Shown here in pieces: positions 9,853-18,398 of a stretch of 64,000 bases of DNA. Position 1 is the first letter of the stretch. The number at the start of each line of letters is the position of its first letter. This stretch comes from Calothrix sp. NIES-4105 (GTDB taxonomy: Bacteria; Cyanobacteriota; Cyanobacteriia; Cyanobacteriales; Nostocaceae). The DNA lies in NCBI RefSeq assembly GCF_002368415.1, contig NZ_AP018290.1:9663717-9727716 (forward strand). The letters run 5' to 3'. The notes under the pieces are model-generated. The model made no database searches. It worked only from the letters and a program-made list of their open reading frames with translations, and was not told the origin of the DNA. The translations under genes were made by a program, and so were the position numbers.

Positions 9853-10671
9853 ATGTCTAAGCATCCTATTCAATTGTTGGTGTTTGGAGCTTTTGGTATA
9901 TCCTTGTTTACAAGCGTACCAGCATTAGCTCAGTATAGCTCCGGTGATGTTGTAGTACCTACAACTAATGGTGGTGTTGGTGGTTCGACCGATTCATCTG
10001 TTTACTCTGGTGATAGATATCCATCCGGAGGTTCTACAAGTTCTACAAGTTCTACAATATATACAAATACGAACGCGCGGTTTAGTTGTCAGTTGGTAAA
10101 TGGTCAAAATACTGTAATGTACCAACCGCAAAGCCAACCTGGGCAATTCTTTGCTTGGGCAACTCCCCGTACTTTAGGTGGTGGTTGGGATACCGCGCGT
10201 CGCTGTCAGACTATCGCTCAACGTTTAGAATCATACCGTAATGATGGTTTGCTCGATCTTCAAACAACTGTAATGAATGGAGAAAACGTAGTTTGTGTTA
10301 CTACAGAAGCAAACTCAGCTTGCCGTATTGTTCTCACCGTACCACGCGAAAAAGACCCTAATTACGTCCTTAGCAGCGTATTTCAAAACTTATCATCTGC
10401 CGACAACGGACAACAAACAACTGCAGTCAACACATACCGTGATAGAGGTGGTTATCAAATCAACCAGATTTATCGCACTATTGTAGGTGGAAATAATACT
10501 AGAAATAGTACTAACAACCGTTCTACAAAATCTACCATTGCCTTAAAACCATTTCTTGATAGAGCAGACGGTGGTACCGGACAAGGATTGAGAAACCCCG
10601 TTAGAATTGGGCGCCAACCTATTAAACAACAATCAGGCGCGCGTCTAAATCCTGATAAATTTAAAAGATAA
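9853..10671 (+). CDS. COP23-family secreted protein (272 aa)
   Basis: It begins with a clear signal peptide (MSKHPIQLLVFGAFGISLF, cleavage near ALAQ). A low-complexity Ser/Thr/Gly linker (residues about 40-70, STSSTSS) leads into the COP23 core: ARFSCQLVNGQNTVMYQP, then FFAWATPRTLGGGWDTARRC and a pair of further cysteines around NVVCVTTEANSACRIVL. COP23 was described as a circadian-oscillating peripheral membrane protein in a unicellular cyanobacterium; the role is unknown. The Cys spacing suggests disulfides in the periplasm. The C-terminal tail (after residue about 220) is basic and low complexity. The start is supported by AAGGTGATTT. A hairpin at 10678 closes the unit. Confidence 0.8.
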   Translation: MSKHPIQLLVFGAFGISLFTSVPALAQYSSGDVVVPTTNGGVGGSTDSSVYSGDRYPSGGSTSSTSSTIYTNTNARFSCQLVNGQNTVMYQPQSQPGQFFAWATPRTLGGGWDTARRCQTIAQRLESYRNDGLLDLQTTVMNGENVVCVTTEANSACRIVLTVPREKDPNYVLSSVFQNLSSADNGQQTTAVNTYRDRGGYQINQIYRTIVGGNNTRNSTNNRSTKSTIALKPFLDRADGGTGQGLRNPVRIGRQPIKQQSGARLNPDKFKR

Positions 10672-10677
10672 AAACCC

Positions 10678-10705
10678 GTAGGTTAGGCATCTGGCCCTGA
10701 CCTAC
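10678..10705 (+). terminator. Hairpin after the COP23-family gene
   Basis: GTAGGTTAGG pairs with CCTGACCTAC (one G-T pair) six bases after the stop codon. No T run follows, so termination is inferred. It is related to the GTAGG-type dispersed repeats. Confidence 0.5.
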
Positions 10706-10870
10706 CGCACAAACACACCAGGGCAATTAGCATATGTTCGAGTTGCTTCGGGGTAAACTAAACCTACTTAAATATATGCAGGTTTGTTAAAATTGCTGTC
10801 AGAGTGAGGATTCCAGAGAATACGTTTTAATGCTATGTATATTTCTCTACAATCATCTGTCTTGACGTTC

Positions 10871-12047
10871 CTAGCACCCCTCTAGGAGTTCCTTATATTT
10901 TTTGTGACGAGTATGTTTACTATCTAGCCACCCACGACTAACAGCATCATCTAAACTCAAACCCAAGATTTTCAGGAACGCTTTGGTTCTACAAAGCAAT
11001 ACGTACTGAACTTGTTCAAACTTCATGTAGCGCGTAATCTCATGATCATGCGCTCGAAGTCAAATCACTTCTGCCGCATTTTGGTCTGCCTGCAACTCGA
11101 CCCCCGTATAACGGACCCGCGCGATCTCCGCTTCTGGAACCTAGCAATGTTCCAGTCGCAGCATCGACTTGCAACGAGTACGCACAATTAATACAAGTCA
11201 AGTGCGTATGGTTACGGTTAGCCCAAACTTTTAAACGCTCCACAACTGTTCCTTTTTGCCAATGATGCAATCGATTTTTGGCACGTCTGGACATATGTTT
11301 TCTTCTATCTGGAATGTCGGAAGTTAAATCTTCATAAATCAGATGGTCTGTAAGTTGTGTGGCGATTTTTACAGAAGTATTGACAATTGTTTCAACATAA
11401 GAGTCATCACGGTTGCGCCGTTTTAACTCGGTTTTATTATTTAAATTATTTTCTATTATTCGTTTCGCTTTGAGGGGATTTTTATCTTTAAATTTGACTA
11501 AAGCTAATGACCATAATTTATTTTTATGTTGTCCAATACTGGTTATTCTATCAGTTTTACGTGTAAGTTGTTTACCAAAACCATCACCTAACATCATGCC
11601 AGTACTAGTTGCCAATACTTCTGTATACCCACGGTCTACACCAATAGAAGATTCTCGATTTAATAATTTGAAATAATCAAGATTCATTAGAGTTTCTAAA
11701 TTATGTATTTCTAAATTTCCAGAGTCTTTCCGAATAACTCGAATTTGTCCAGTAATGATTCGATTAGTGCGAACAGTTAAAATTATTGGAACACGTGGTG
11801 TCGCTGATTGAATCGATAATTGTACTGTATAACGGTTAATACGTTTACATTTATAACCCTGACCTTGGTAAACAATTTGTCTATTTTGACGACAATGCCC
11901 ACGCTTATATTCTTGTCTTACCCACCGATGTAAACGAGGTATGTTAAAAAATGTACCATCCGAGAGCGCTTTACACCACAATGACCTAATTGCAAGGTTT
12001 GCCTTATTAATACTTTTTTGTTCCAGAGTTAAATTCGCAGATTCCAA
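10871..12047 (-). pseudogene. TnpB-like transposon nuclease (non-zinc-ribbon clade), broken twice
   Basis: A RuvC-like TnpB relative. Visible motifs are SIGVDRGYTEVL (first Asp), LIYEDLTSDIPDRRKHMSRR (Glu), and near the end CINCAYSLQVD and GTLLGSRSGDR. The open frame then runs into an unrelated tail. One base out of phase the expected end appears: RYTGVELQADQNAAEVI, which carries the third catalytic Asp. That frame meets TGA at 11062-11060 and then continues in phase as AHDHEITRYMKFEQVQYVLL to the stop at 10871. So there is one frameshift near 11115 and one nonsense codon. The replacement of the usual C-x-x-C zinc ribbon by an NxAYSxQVD/LLGxRxGD pattern is, from memory, typical of a cyanobacterial TnpB clade related to Cas12k ancestors. 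The start codon is TTG and the N-terminus may also be truncated. No TnpA partner is nearby and no GGCGCC site lies in it. Confidence 0.75.
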
Positions 12048-12207
12048 AGTGATATATCATACATTTATCAATATTTCTGACCTTTCTTAACATATGCAAT
12101 ATTAAATAAATATAAATTATACAGTAGTCAATACTTTATAATATTGGTTTAGAGCGAGCTTTTATGACAGCAGGAGTTTATTTAGGATTTTTTCAATCAT
12201 AACCAAC

Positions 12208-12334
12208 CTTAGAGGATGTTTGAAAAGTTATCTTTAATACACAATCCTTCGTCTAATCCCCCCTTCCACGCGGGGGGTTGGGAGGATTTTCCAAGGTCAT
12301 AGTTTAATTTTATACTTTTCAAACAACCTCTTAG
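12208..12334. mobile_element. MITE of about 127 bp with 21-bp terminal inverted repeats
   Basis: The left end CTTAGAGGATGTTTGAAAAG (then T) and the right end, read on the reverse strand, CTAAGAGGTTGTTTGAAAAG (then T), match at 19 of 21 positions. The interior holds a second hairpin, CCCCCC...GGGGGG near 12257-12283. It has no coding capacity. It lies just upstream of the PstS-like gene. Confidence 0.75.
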
Positions 12335-12416
12335 CTAGAATAAACTTATACCCTTAAGGAATATATAAGTATCAGAAAGTACTGTAAAAAACCTTTTTAT
12401 TCAAAACATTAATGCA

Positions 12417-12438
12417 ATCTTAATCTAAAGATAACCTA
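12417..12438 (+). promoter_or_regulatory. Possible Pho-box-like tandem repeat before the PstS-like gene
   Basis: CTTAATCT-AAA-GATAACCT resembles the cyanobacterial Pho box (8-bp repeats with 3-bp spacers, consensus near CTTAACCT). The match is partial and it lies directly against the ATG, which is unusually close for an activator site. Treat as a candidate only. Confidence 0.3.
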
Positions 12439-12440
12439 AT

Positions 12441-13391
12441 ATGGCAAAAGCAAGTAACAAAGAAACCTTGACGTTGGTGCTAGCTCTACTCATTACTGGT
12501 GGACTTGCCCTAGGTGGTTTGTGGTTTTTCCGGGGCAGTTTGCTTTCAAGGCAAAGTATTGACAATAATCCAACTAAAATAGTTGAAGGTTCGGGTACAT
12601 CAAGTTTAGACGCGAGTTTACCAAACCCAAGTGTCTTAACGATTGATGGTAGTGTAACAATGGTGGCTGCGATTAAGCAGTTGCAAATAGGCTTCTCGCT
12701 ATTAAACCCATCCCTACCTACGACTTATGGTCTACCCGATGGTAAACCAAATGGTACAAATACAGGAATTCAAAATCTTATTAATGGTAAAGTTTTGATG
12801 GCTGCTTCATCCCGGCGCCTCAATTCTAATGAAATTCAAGCTGGTATTGTTGGAATTCCAATTGCAAAAGATGCTTTAGCTGTAGCAGTGGGTGTCAATA
12901 ATCCCTACAAAGGGGGATTGACGATGGATCAATTAAAGGGAATCTTTCAAGGTCAAATTACCAACTGGTCACAAGTTGGGGGACCGAATGCACTAATTAA
13001 AGTAATTAATCGCTCTCCCAATAGTGGTACTCATAGTTTCTTTCAAGATGTGGTTCTTTTAGGGCAACCCTTTGCAGGAGCTTCCGCAAATTTTATAACT
13101 CAACAGCAAGATGAAACTACACCTCTATTGCGTGCTTTAGGTAACGATGGCATCACCTATAGTGCTGTGTCTCAAATTGAAAAACAGCAAACTGTCCGTA
13201 TCGTGCCAATTGACGGAATTTCTCCCACTGATAGAACTGCAATTCAAAATGGTAAATATCCAATTAGTCGCGTTGTCTATTTAGCGGCGCCGAAAAAAAC
13301 AAGTCCTGCGGTAAAGCAGTTTATCGACTATGCCCTATCTTCTCAAGGACAACAAGTTATCCAGAGGACAGGATTTATTCCTTTACAATAA
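12441..13391 (+). CDS. PstS-like phosphate-type substrate-binding protein (316 aa)
   Basis: An N-terminal membrane anchor or signal segment (residues about 11-32, no lipobox Cys) is followed by a PBP-like domain. The motifs fit the PstS family: IDGSVTM (with a Gly-Ser turn), a GLTMDQLKGIFQGQITNWSQ block and NRSPNSGTHSFFQ, which forms the oxyanion site. The C-terminus ends IDYALSSQGQQVIQRTGF, as usual. It probably binds phosphate or a similar oxyanion outside the plasma membrane. No permease or ATPase genes adjoin it, so it may be an orphan scavenging protein or sensor. There is no clear Shine-Dalgarno; the Pho-like repeat at 12417 occupies that place. A MITE sits 100 bp upstream and a strong hairpin with a T run lies 8 bp downstream. 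Confidence 0.85.
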   Translation: MAKASNKETLTLVLALLITGGLALGGLWFFRGSLLSRQSIDNNPTKIVEGSGTSSLDASLPNPSVLTIDGSVTMVAAIKQLQIGFSLLNPSLPTTYGLPDGKPNGTNTGIQNLINGKVLMAASSRRLNSNEIQAGIVGIPIAKDALAVAVGVNNPYKGGLTMDQLKGIFQGQITNWSQVGGPNALIKVINRSPNSGTHSFFQDVVLLGQPFAGASANFITQQQDETTPLLRALGNDGITYSAVSQIEKQQTVRIVPIDGISPTDRTAIQNGKYPISRVVYLAAPKKTSPAVKQFIDYALSSQGQQVIQRTGFIPLQ

Positions 13392-13398
13392 GCGTAAA

Positions 13399-13428
13399 TG
13401 TAGAGACGCAAAATTTTGCGTCTTTACA
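13399..13428 (+). terminator. TGTAGAGACGC hairpin repeat, copy 2, with T-rich tail
   Basis: TGTAGAGACGCAAAA pairs with TTTTGCGTCTTTACA, followed by ATTTTGTTTTTTT. It is well placed as a rho-independent terminator of the PstS-like gene and is a member of the dispersed family listed at 3544. Confidence 0.75.
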
Positions 13429-13536
13429 ATTTTGTTTTTTTGTAGGTTGGGTTACGCAAAGCCGTAACACAATTTAACTTAACAAATTCATCTCTCGCAT
13501 TCAATCGCATCTTAAGCTACATCATGAAACGGAAGT

Positions 13537-13680
13537 TTAGGTATTTGATTGTAAAGTTCTGCATTTTCGCGACTGAGCTTGGCGTAAATCATACTGTGTT
13601 TGTAAATTCAACCAAAACTGAGCGCTGTTACCTGCTCAGGGCGGGATAGACGTAAAGCTATATCTGCTGTAATACTGCGC
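13537..13680 (-). pseudogene. HigA-type antitoxin remnant
   Basis: Read on the reverse strand, one frame gives ITADIALRLSRP and a second frame gives GNSAQFWLNLQTQYDLRQAQ, together the conserved C-terminal half of HigA/VapI-type antitoxins (helix-turn-helix addiction-module antidotes). A frameshift separates the two blocks, the N-terminal helix-turn-helix is missing and no toxin gene remains. This is a scar of a lost toxin-antitoxin pair. The remaining gap up to 13725 holds a CAGGCAGGGATGCCTG hairpin near 13700. Confidence 0.6.
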
Positions 13681-13725
13681 TATTGCCTAAAAAGAATGCA
13701 CAGGCAGGGATGCCTGTGCTACGGT

Positions 13726-15732
13726 TTAATTTTTACCTCGGTAGGAAGCAAATTCCATTGTGAAGGTTGCCATGCCGGAAGTAATCGATCTTAATGTAGT
13801 AGAGTAGCCAAACATTTGTGCTAGCGGAACTTCTGCTTGAATAACTGAGTACCCTTGCATTGTTTGTGAACCTAGCAGCAAACCTTTTCGTGATGATAAG
13901 TCACCATTGACTCTTCCTACATATTCATGAGGTGTTTCTACCTCAACGTGCATGATAGGTTCGAGTAACTGCGGGTTTGCCTCAGTAAATGCTGTTTCAA
14001 ACGCTTGTTTTGCTGCCATGCGGAATGCGAACTCGTTTGAGTCAACTGGGTGATACGAACCACCATCAAGGACAACTTTCACTCCAACTACTGGATAACC
14101 ATCCAACTTCCCAGCTTGCATGGCTTCGATAAAACCTTTTTCACAAGCTGTAATATATGTGTTGGGAATGGCGCCTCCAACTACGCAATTTGTAAACACA
14201 AATGTTTCATCACATGGTTCAATGTACCCCTTAACGTGAGCAAATTGACCTGGACCACCCGTTTGTTTTTTGAATTGATAATCAAAGCAAGCTTTTTTCT
14301 TGATAGTTTCGCGGTAAGCTACAGCAGGTTTACCAACAAGCACTTCAGCATTATACTCACGCTTAATACGTTCGATATAGATTTCTAAGTGCAGTTCGCC
14401 CATTCCAGAAATCAAAGTTTCACCTGTTTCTGCATCCACGCTGACGCGGAAAGTAGGGTCTTCTTTTTGGAAACGGTTGAGTGCTTTAGATAATTTATCG
14501 CTGTCTTCTTGTTTTTTGGGTATTACCGAAAGTGAAATTACAGGTTCTGGGACAAACATTGCTTCTAAAGAAATAGGCGCCTCTGCGGTATAGAAAGTGT
14601 CACCGCTAGCACAATCAACTCCTAAAAGTGCAACAATATCTCCAGCAACAGCAATTTTCACTTCCTCACGTTTGTTAGCGTGCATTCGTAGTAACCTACC
14701 GATTTGCACCCGTTGTTTAGTACGAGCATTGTATACTGTATCACCTGGCTTTAAAGTACCAGAATAAATACGTGTATAAGTTAACTGCCCGAATGATTCG
14801 ACGGTGAGCTTAAATGCCAGTGCTACTAAAGGTGCATCAATGTCAGCGTATACATTTACTGAGTCAGATGTTTTTACTACCTCACGCTCCACAGGAGACG
14901 GAAGATAGCGCGCGACTGCATCAAGTAAGTTTTGCACACCTTTATTTTTAAACGCAGAACCAAGTAGTACAGGAACTAATTCAAGATTTTTTGTAGCATT
15001 TGCAATTGTCTCCCATATCAATTCGTTTTCGACTTGTTCACCAGCTAAAAGCTTTTCGGTCATTCGTTCAGAGAATAGCGACAGCGCATCAAGCATTTTC
15101 TCGCGCGCGTCCTTAGCTTCGTGCTTGTGTGTATCAGGAATTTCTGTTTTCACCCAGTTTTCACCCGCTTCACCTCCATAGAAATTCGCAGTCATTTCTA
15201 CTAAGTCAATAACTCCCTGGAATTCGTCTTCAAAACCAATCGGATATTGAACAAGCAACGGATTCAGATGTAATCTATCACGTATAGCTTGCACCACTTT
15301 AAACGGATTGGCGCCTGTTCTATCCATTTTGTTAATGAAGGCAATTCTCGGTACACGGTAGCGTTTCATTTGCCTATCTACCGTTATTGACTGCGACTGG
15401 ACTCCTGCGACCGCACATAACACCATTACCGCACCATCTAATACACGCAGCGAACGCTCAACTTCAATAGTAAAGTCAACGTGTCCAGGTGTGTCTATTA
15501 GGTTAATTTGCGTATCGTGCCACATACAAGTAGTTGCAGCAGATGTAATTGTGATACCGTGCGCTTTTTCTTCCGGCATGAAATCCATCGTGGCGCCTTT
15601 TCCACCTCCACGAACTTCCTCAATAGCGTGAATTCTACCCGTGTAATACAGAATTCGCTCGCTAATTGTTGTTTTACCAGAATCAATATGTGCAGAAATG
15701 CCAATGTTGCGGACACGGGGTCGGGGGATCAT
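13726..15732 (-). CDS. fusA: Elongation factor G paralog (668 aa)
   Basis: A complete translational GTPase with G-motifs: AHIDSGKTT (G1), DTPGHVDF (G3), NKMD (G4). EF-G domains II to V follow, with domain IV showing GGSYHPVDSNEFAF and the C-terminus GYSTTLRSITSG. It promotes translocation, or ribosome recycling with RRF, in the cytoplasm. The G1 loop IDSGKTTISERILYYTG and the short, Gly-rich switch region are closer to the mitochondrial/spd-type EF-G subgroup than to the str-operon FusA, so this looks like a second EF-G, not in an operon with rpsL/rpsG/tuf. I start at ATG 15732 (MIPRPRVRNIG) with AAGG seven to ten bases upstream, rather than an in-frame start at 15804. Confidence 0.9.
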   Translation of the reverse strand: MIPRPRVRNIGISAHIDSGKTTISERILYYTGRIHAIEEVRGGGKGATMDFMPEEKAHGITITSAATTCMWHDTQINLIDTPGHVDFTIEVERSLRVLDGAVMVLCAVAGVQSQSITVDRQMKRYRVPRIAFINKMDRTGANPFKVVQAIRDRLHLNPLLVQYPIGFEDEFQGVIDLVEMTANFYGGEAGENWVKTEIPDTHKHEAKDAREKMLDALSLFSERMTEKLLAGEQVENELIWETIANATKNLELVPVLLGSAFKNKGVQNLLDAVARYLPSPVEREVVKTSDSVNVYADIDAPLVALAFKLTVESFGQLTYTRIYSGTLKPGDTVYNARTKQRVQIGRLLRMHANKREEVKIAVAGDIVALLGVDCASGDTFYTAEAPISLEAMFVPEPVISLSVIPKKQEDSDKLSKALNRFQKEDPTFRVSVDAETGETLISGMGELHLEIYIERIKREYNAEVLVGKPAVAYRETIKKKACFDYQFKKQTGGPGQFAHVKGYIEPCDETFVFTNCVVGGAIPNTYITACEKGFIEAMQAGKLDGYPVVGVKVVLDGGSYHPVDSNEFAFRMAAKQAFETAFTEANPQLLEPIMHVEVETPHEYVGRVNGDLSSRKGLLLGSQTMQGYSVIQAEVPLAQMFGYSTTLRSITSGMATFTMEFASYRGKN

Positions 15733-16281
15733 AAAATTGACCTTTTTATTTTCTAGATTGTTGATAAATGCCTTAATGCCTGCTATCTCTTGTGGAACAA
15801 GCATAGAAAGCCTGTTATAAAGTCTTGCTTATTGCAAGCTGAGGGCGGGCTTTTGATGCCCACCCCACAAGAGAATGCTGGATATATTTTGTGGAAGTCC
15901 CGCGCATTGGTAGACAGGATAGGCGCCCATGTTTTACGGAAATTTATCCGCTGTGGGCGATGGCATAGGACGCGCTCTTTGCGCTACTACGAACGAACTT
16001 ATGAAATTTGGGTAATAGCTTTGGTGAGAGGGGTTAGTTGTGTTGGGGGATGGTATTCTTTCTTGTGGACGGGCACTCTGTCTCACAATCATCCGGCGCC
16101 TAAAATACCCTCTATTTAATTTTAATGCCCGCGTACTAAACTCATGACTTTGGACTCCTCGTAGAGCTATGCTTTTGCGTCTGCGCTCGTCAGCTATTCA
16201 GATTATATGCTACATTCCGTATTATGGCAAGGGGTATTTTGACGAGGCGCCTTCGTCACCGCCTTTTAGTGTGGTTTAGAT
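15733..16281. other. Intergenic region of about 550 bp, no supported gene
   Basis: It contains a GGGCGGGCTTTTGATGCCCA-type hairpin near 15843-15866, also found near 30125, and three GGCGCC sites. A 109-codon frame starting at 15790 overlaps the EF-G leader and has no family-like composition; I do not call it. Confidence 0.5.
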
Positions 16282-16794
16282 TTATGTAACAGCATTTCTC
16301 CAATATTCAAAGCTACGCGCGTCTATATTGTCTTTTTCGGTCTGATAAATCTTCTCTAAGCATTGAAAAAAAGCATTTGCATAATTTTCTAAACCCATGA
16401 GACGTAAAGAAGTTAAAATCCTGGTAATTCTGAGGTGGTTATGATCTCCCCAGTTCAACCACTCTAGCTTACGCTGTTCAAATGTATCTGAGGGTGTAAT
16501 TTTTAAGTTATTATTCTCAATACATTGTAAGCCGTAAAATTGCAGCATTGTTTTAAAAGAAGTCAGCGCGCGTTTTTTAAGTTCATCGCTGTTGTGAAAC
16601 TGCTCAATATCAGATTGAGTTAAAATTGGCGCATTTGGATTAAAGTTGCTTGGTTGTGTTAATGGAAACAACCACTGTATATAATCATGGACATCTTCAA
16701 GCTGCTCATAATCCCAATTCCAGATTTGGTCAATAGTACATCCTCGCTTATAAGGGATTTTACCGAGGTAAAAATCGACTATTGCTGAATTCAT
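16282..16794 (-). CDS. Opioid growth factor receptor (OGFr)-domain protein (170 aa)
   Basis: A small soluble protein that fits the OGFr conserved region: residues 5-45 contain IVDFYLGKIP, IWNWDYEQLEDVHDYIQWLF and PLTQPSNFN, followed by a helical segment with FYGLQC and a final repeat HLRITRILTSLRLMGLENYA. In animals this domain heads the OGF receptor; bacterial members are short, soluble and uncharacterised. GGGGGAAAAGTT precedes the ATG at 16794, giving good start support. It is divergent from a vWA-like gene with an 86-bp shared upstream region. No link between the two is known to me. Confidence 0.75.
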   Translation of the reverse strand: MNSAIVDFYLGKIPYKRGCTIDQIWNWDYEQLEDVHDYIQWLFPLTQPSNFNPNAPILTQSDIEQFHNSDELKKRALTSFKTMLQFYGLQCIENNNLKITPSDTFEQRKLEWLNWGDHNHLRITRILTSLRLMGLENYANAFFQCLEKIYQTEKDNIDARSFEYWRNAVT

Positions 16795-16880
16795 AACTTT
16801 TCCCCCATTCTAAATGTATTATGGACAACCGGAAAATCAGAAGTTAGTCTAGTGACACTACTGATATTACATTTGCTCTT

Positions 16881-17513
16881 ATGGATGCGTCTTTATTACA
16901 AAACCGTGACTACACAATCATTATCGCCAAAACTGCTGCAAGCGTGGTCAAAGAACCACCAGGATATGAACATCGTTGGCACTCAGCGTATGAGTCGATA
17001 ATTAACTTGGTGCGCGCGTGTCAGAAATTCGATACCGATGGTGTAACGATGTATGTTTCGTGTCGAGACAGTAAAGACTATAACTTTCAGCAATACAAAC
17101 ATATCATGCCCGACAAGCTTAGAGAAATTGTTGAGGCACATTATCCCCCGTATGAGTTAGATTTACTGGGGGTTTTGCAAAAAGCTTTAGATGATTATTT
17201 TACACGCAAAGCTGCTAACCAAGCTAAACCGAACGGTGAAATCATCATAGTCTTGATTGATGGTGAGCCGTTGGATAGAATGGCAATTGCTAAGACAATT
17301 GTAGAAGCGACGCACAAATTAGATAATTCCAGAGAATTGGGTATTGGCTTTGTACAAGTTGGTTCCGACCTACTTGCACGGGGTTTCTTAAAAGCTTTAG
17401 ATGAAGACTTGACGCACGCAGGCGCCTATTTTGATATCGTTGACACTAAGATGGTGGAAGACTTGCAAGCAAACTCACTGCTACAGTTTTTGTTCGATAC
17501 GCTCGATGATTAA
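16881..17513 (+). CDS. vWA-like domain protein with degenerate MIDAS (210 aa)
   Basis: The fold order of a von Willebrand factor A domain is visible: a first strand RDYTIIIAKTAASV, a middle helix (SAYESIINLVRAC), a strand with GVTMYVSCRDS, a helix ELDLLGVLQKALDDYF, then EIIIVLIDGEPLDRMAI and GIGFVQVGSDLLARGFLKAL. In canonical relatives the first strand ends D-x-S-x-S for metal binding; here that position reads AKTAAS, so the MIDAS seems lost while the later Asp in LIDGEP is kept. Cytoplasmic, no signal. It probably mediates protein contacts rather than metal-dependent adhesion (inference). No Shine-Dalgarno is visible before the ATG at 16881. Confidence 0.7.
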   Translation: MDASLLQNRDYTIIIAKTAASVVKEPPGYEHRWHSAYESIINLVRACQKFDTDGVTMYVSCRDSKDYNFQQYKHIMPDKLREIVEAHYPPYELDLLGVLQKALDDYFTRKAANQAKPNGEIIIVLIDGEPLDRMAIAKTIVEATHKLDNSRELGIGFVQVGSDLLARGFLKALDEDLTHAGAYFDIVDTKMVEDLQANSLLQFLFDTLDD

Positions 17514-17573
17514 TTGGCAACGGATGGTTAATTTTGAACGACTAGTGGTTTATGTCATTAATTTTGTCAGGTT

Positions 17574-17715
17574 GGTAGGGTGTGGAGGGCGCCGTTACAA
17601 TCTTCAATAAAATGAAAAATCATGTGCTTTGACGCACCACCGAGAATGCGGGTGCGTGACGCTATAAGTCTTTTGATGAAGAGTGGAGTTTTTTCGTAGC
17701 GTCACACACCCTACC
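17574..17715. repeat. Nested inverted repeat of about 142 bp (MITE-like)
   Basis: The outer arms GGTAGGGTGTG and CACACCCTACC are perfect 11-bp inverted repeats. An inner hairpin is ACGCACC/GGTGCGT at 17632-17657. It carries one GGCGCC site and no coding. It lies between the vWA-like gene and the protease gene. Confidence 0.6.
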
Positions 17716-17768
17716 ATACGGTAACGACAGGCGCTATAAGGTATCTAGGGTTAGGAGAACCATATAAT

Positions 17769-18293
17769 ATGAACGCTATACGTAAACTTTGGGTTGCAAT
17801 TATTCCTGCAATTATATTGACAACATTACCTTCAGCAACAAGAGCAGATACGGGTATCTGTTATATGGTGACATCATCAGGCCAAACTATCAGTCTAGGC
17901 AAGTTGTGCGGGGTAACGGCGGATAATGGGGTTTTTCGTGTACCTATCAAGCGTCGTAGCGGTAAAACTCCTGTGATAGATGTTAAATTTAATGGTAATC
18001 AGGTGTTTGAGATGATTCTTGATACAGGCGCCACTGGTACGCTGATAACGCAGCAAATGGCTTCTTCGATGAATCTTAAACCAAGAGGAACGATTAATGC
18101 AAGAATTGCTGATGGTAGCGAAGTTGAGTTTAAGACGAGTCTCGTTAATTCTATTGCTGTAGGTGGCGCCGTTGTTAATGATGTTGAGGTTGCAATAGCA
18201 CCGAAAGCTGATATTGGATTATTAGGTCATGACTTTTTTGAAAACTATGATGTGAAGATACTTGAGAAGCAAGTTGAGTTTCAGCGTCGGTAA
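17769..18293 (+). CDS. Retropepsin-like aspartic protease, clan AA, secreted (174 aa)
   Basis: The signal peptide (residues 1-27, ending ATRADT) is followed by a short linker and a single-domain retroviral-type aspartic protease: the hydrophobic-hydrophobic-DTG motif MILDTGATGTLI carries the catalytic Asp, then VNSIAVGG, and the second signature GLLGHDFFENYDV with a Gly-hydrophobic-Leu-Gly turn. Such single-lobe enzymes act as homodimers. Bacterial members are poorly characterised; periplasmic processing is inferred from the signal. AGGAGAACC precedes the ATG by 8 bases. The neighbouring NarL-type cluster is convergent. Confidence 0.8.
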   Translation: MNAIRKLWVAIIPAIILTTLPSATRADTGICYMVTSSGQTISLGKLCGVTADNGVFRVPIKRRSGKTPVIDVKFNGNQVFEMILDTGATGTLITQQMASSMNLKPRGTINARIADGSEVEFKTSLVNSIAVGGAVVNDVEVAIAPKADIGLLGHDFFENYDVKILEKQVEFQRR

Positions 18294-18398
18294 GTTGAAC
18301 ACTATATACAATTGCTGATGTTTTCCAAATAGGATAGTTTCTTTTGTAGAATTTATGTTGGGTCTTGTTCCTGCTCCTGCACCTACGAATCAACAAGT

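Noticed and set aside
11046-11160. Intact zinc-ribbon C-terminus for the TnpB-like protein in the open frame
   Set aside because: The open-frame tail has no family resemblance; the conserved ADQNAAEVI end lies in the adjacent frame.
15790-16119. 109-codon plus-strand frame overlapping the EF-G leader
   Set aside because: No family-like composition, contains a dispersed repeat, overlaps the 5' region of the EF-G gene on the other strand.
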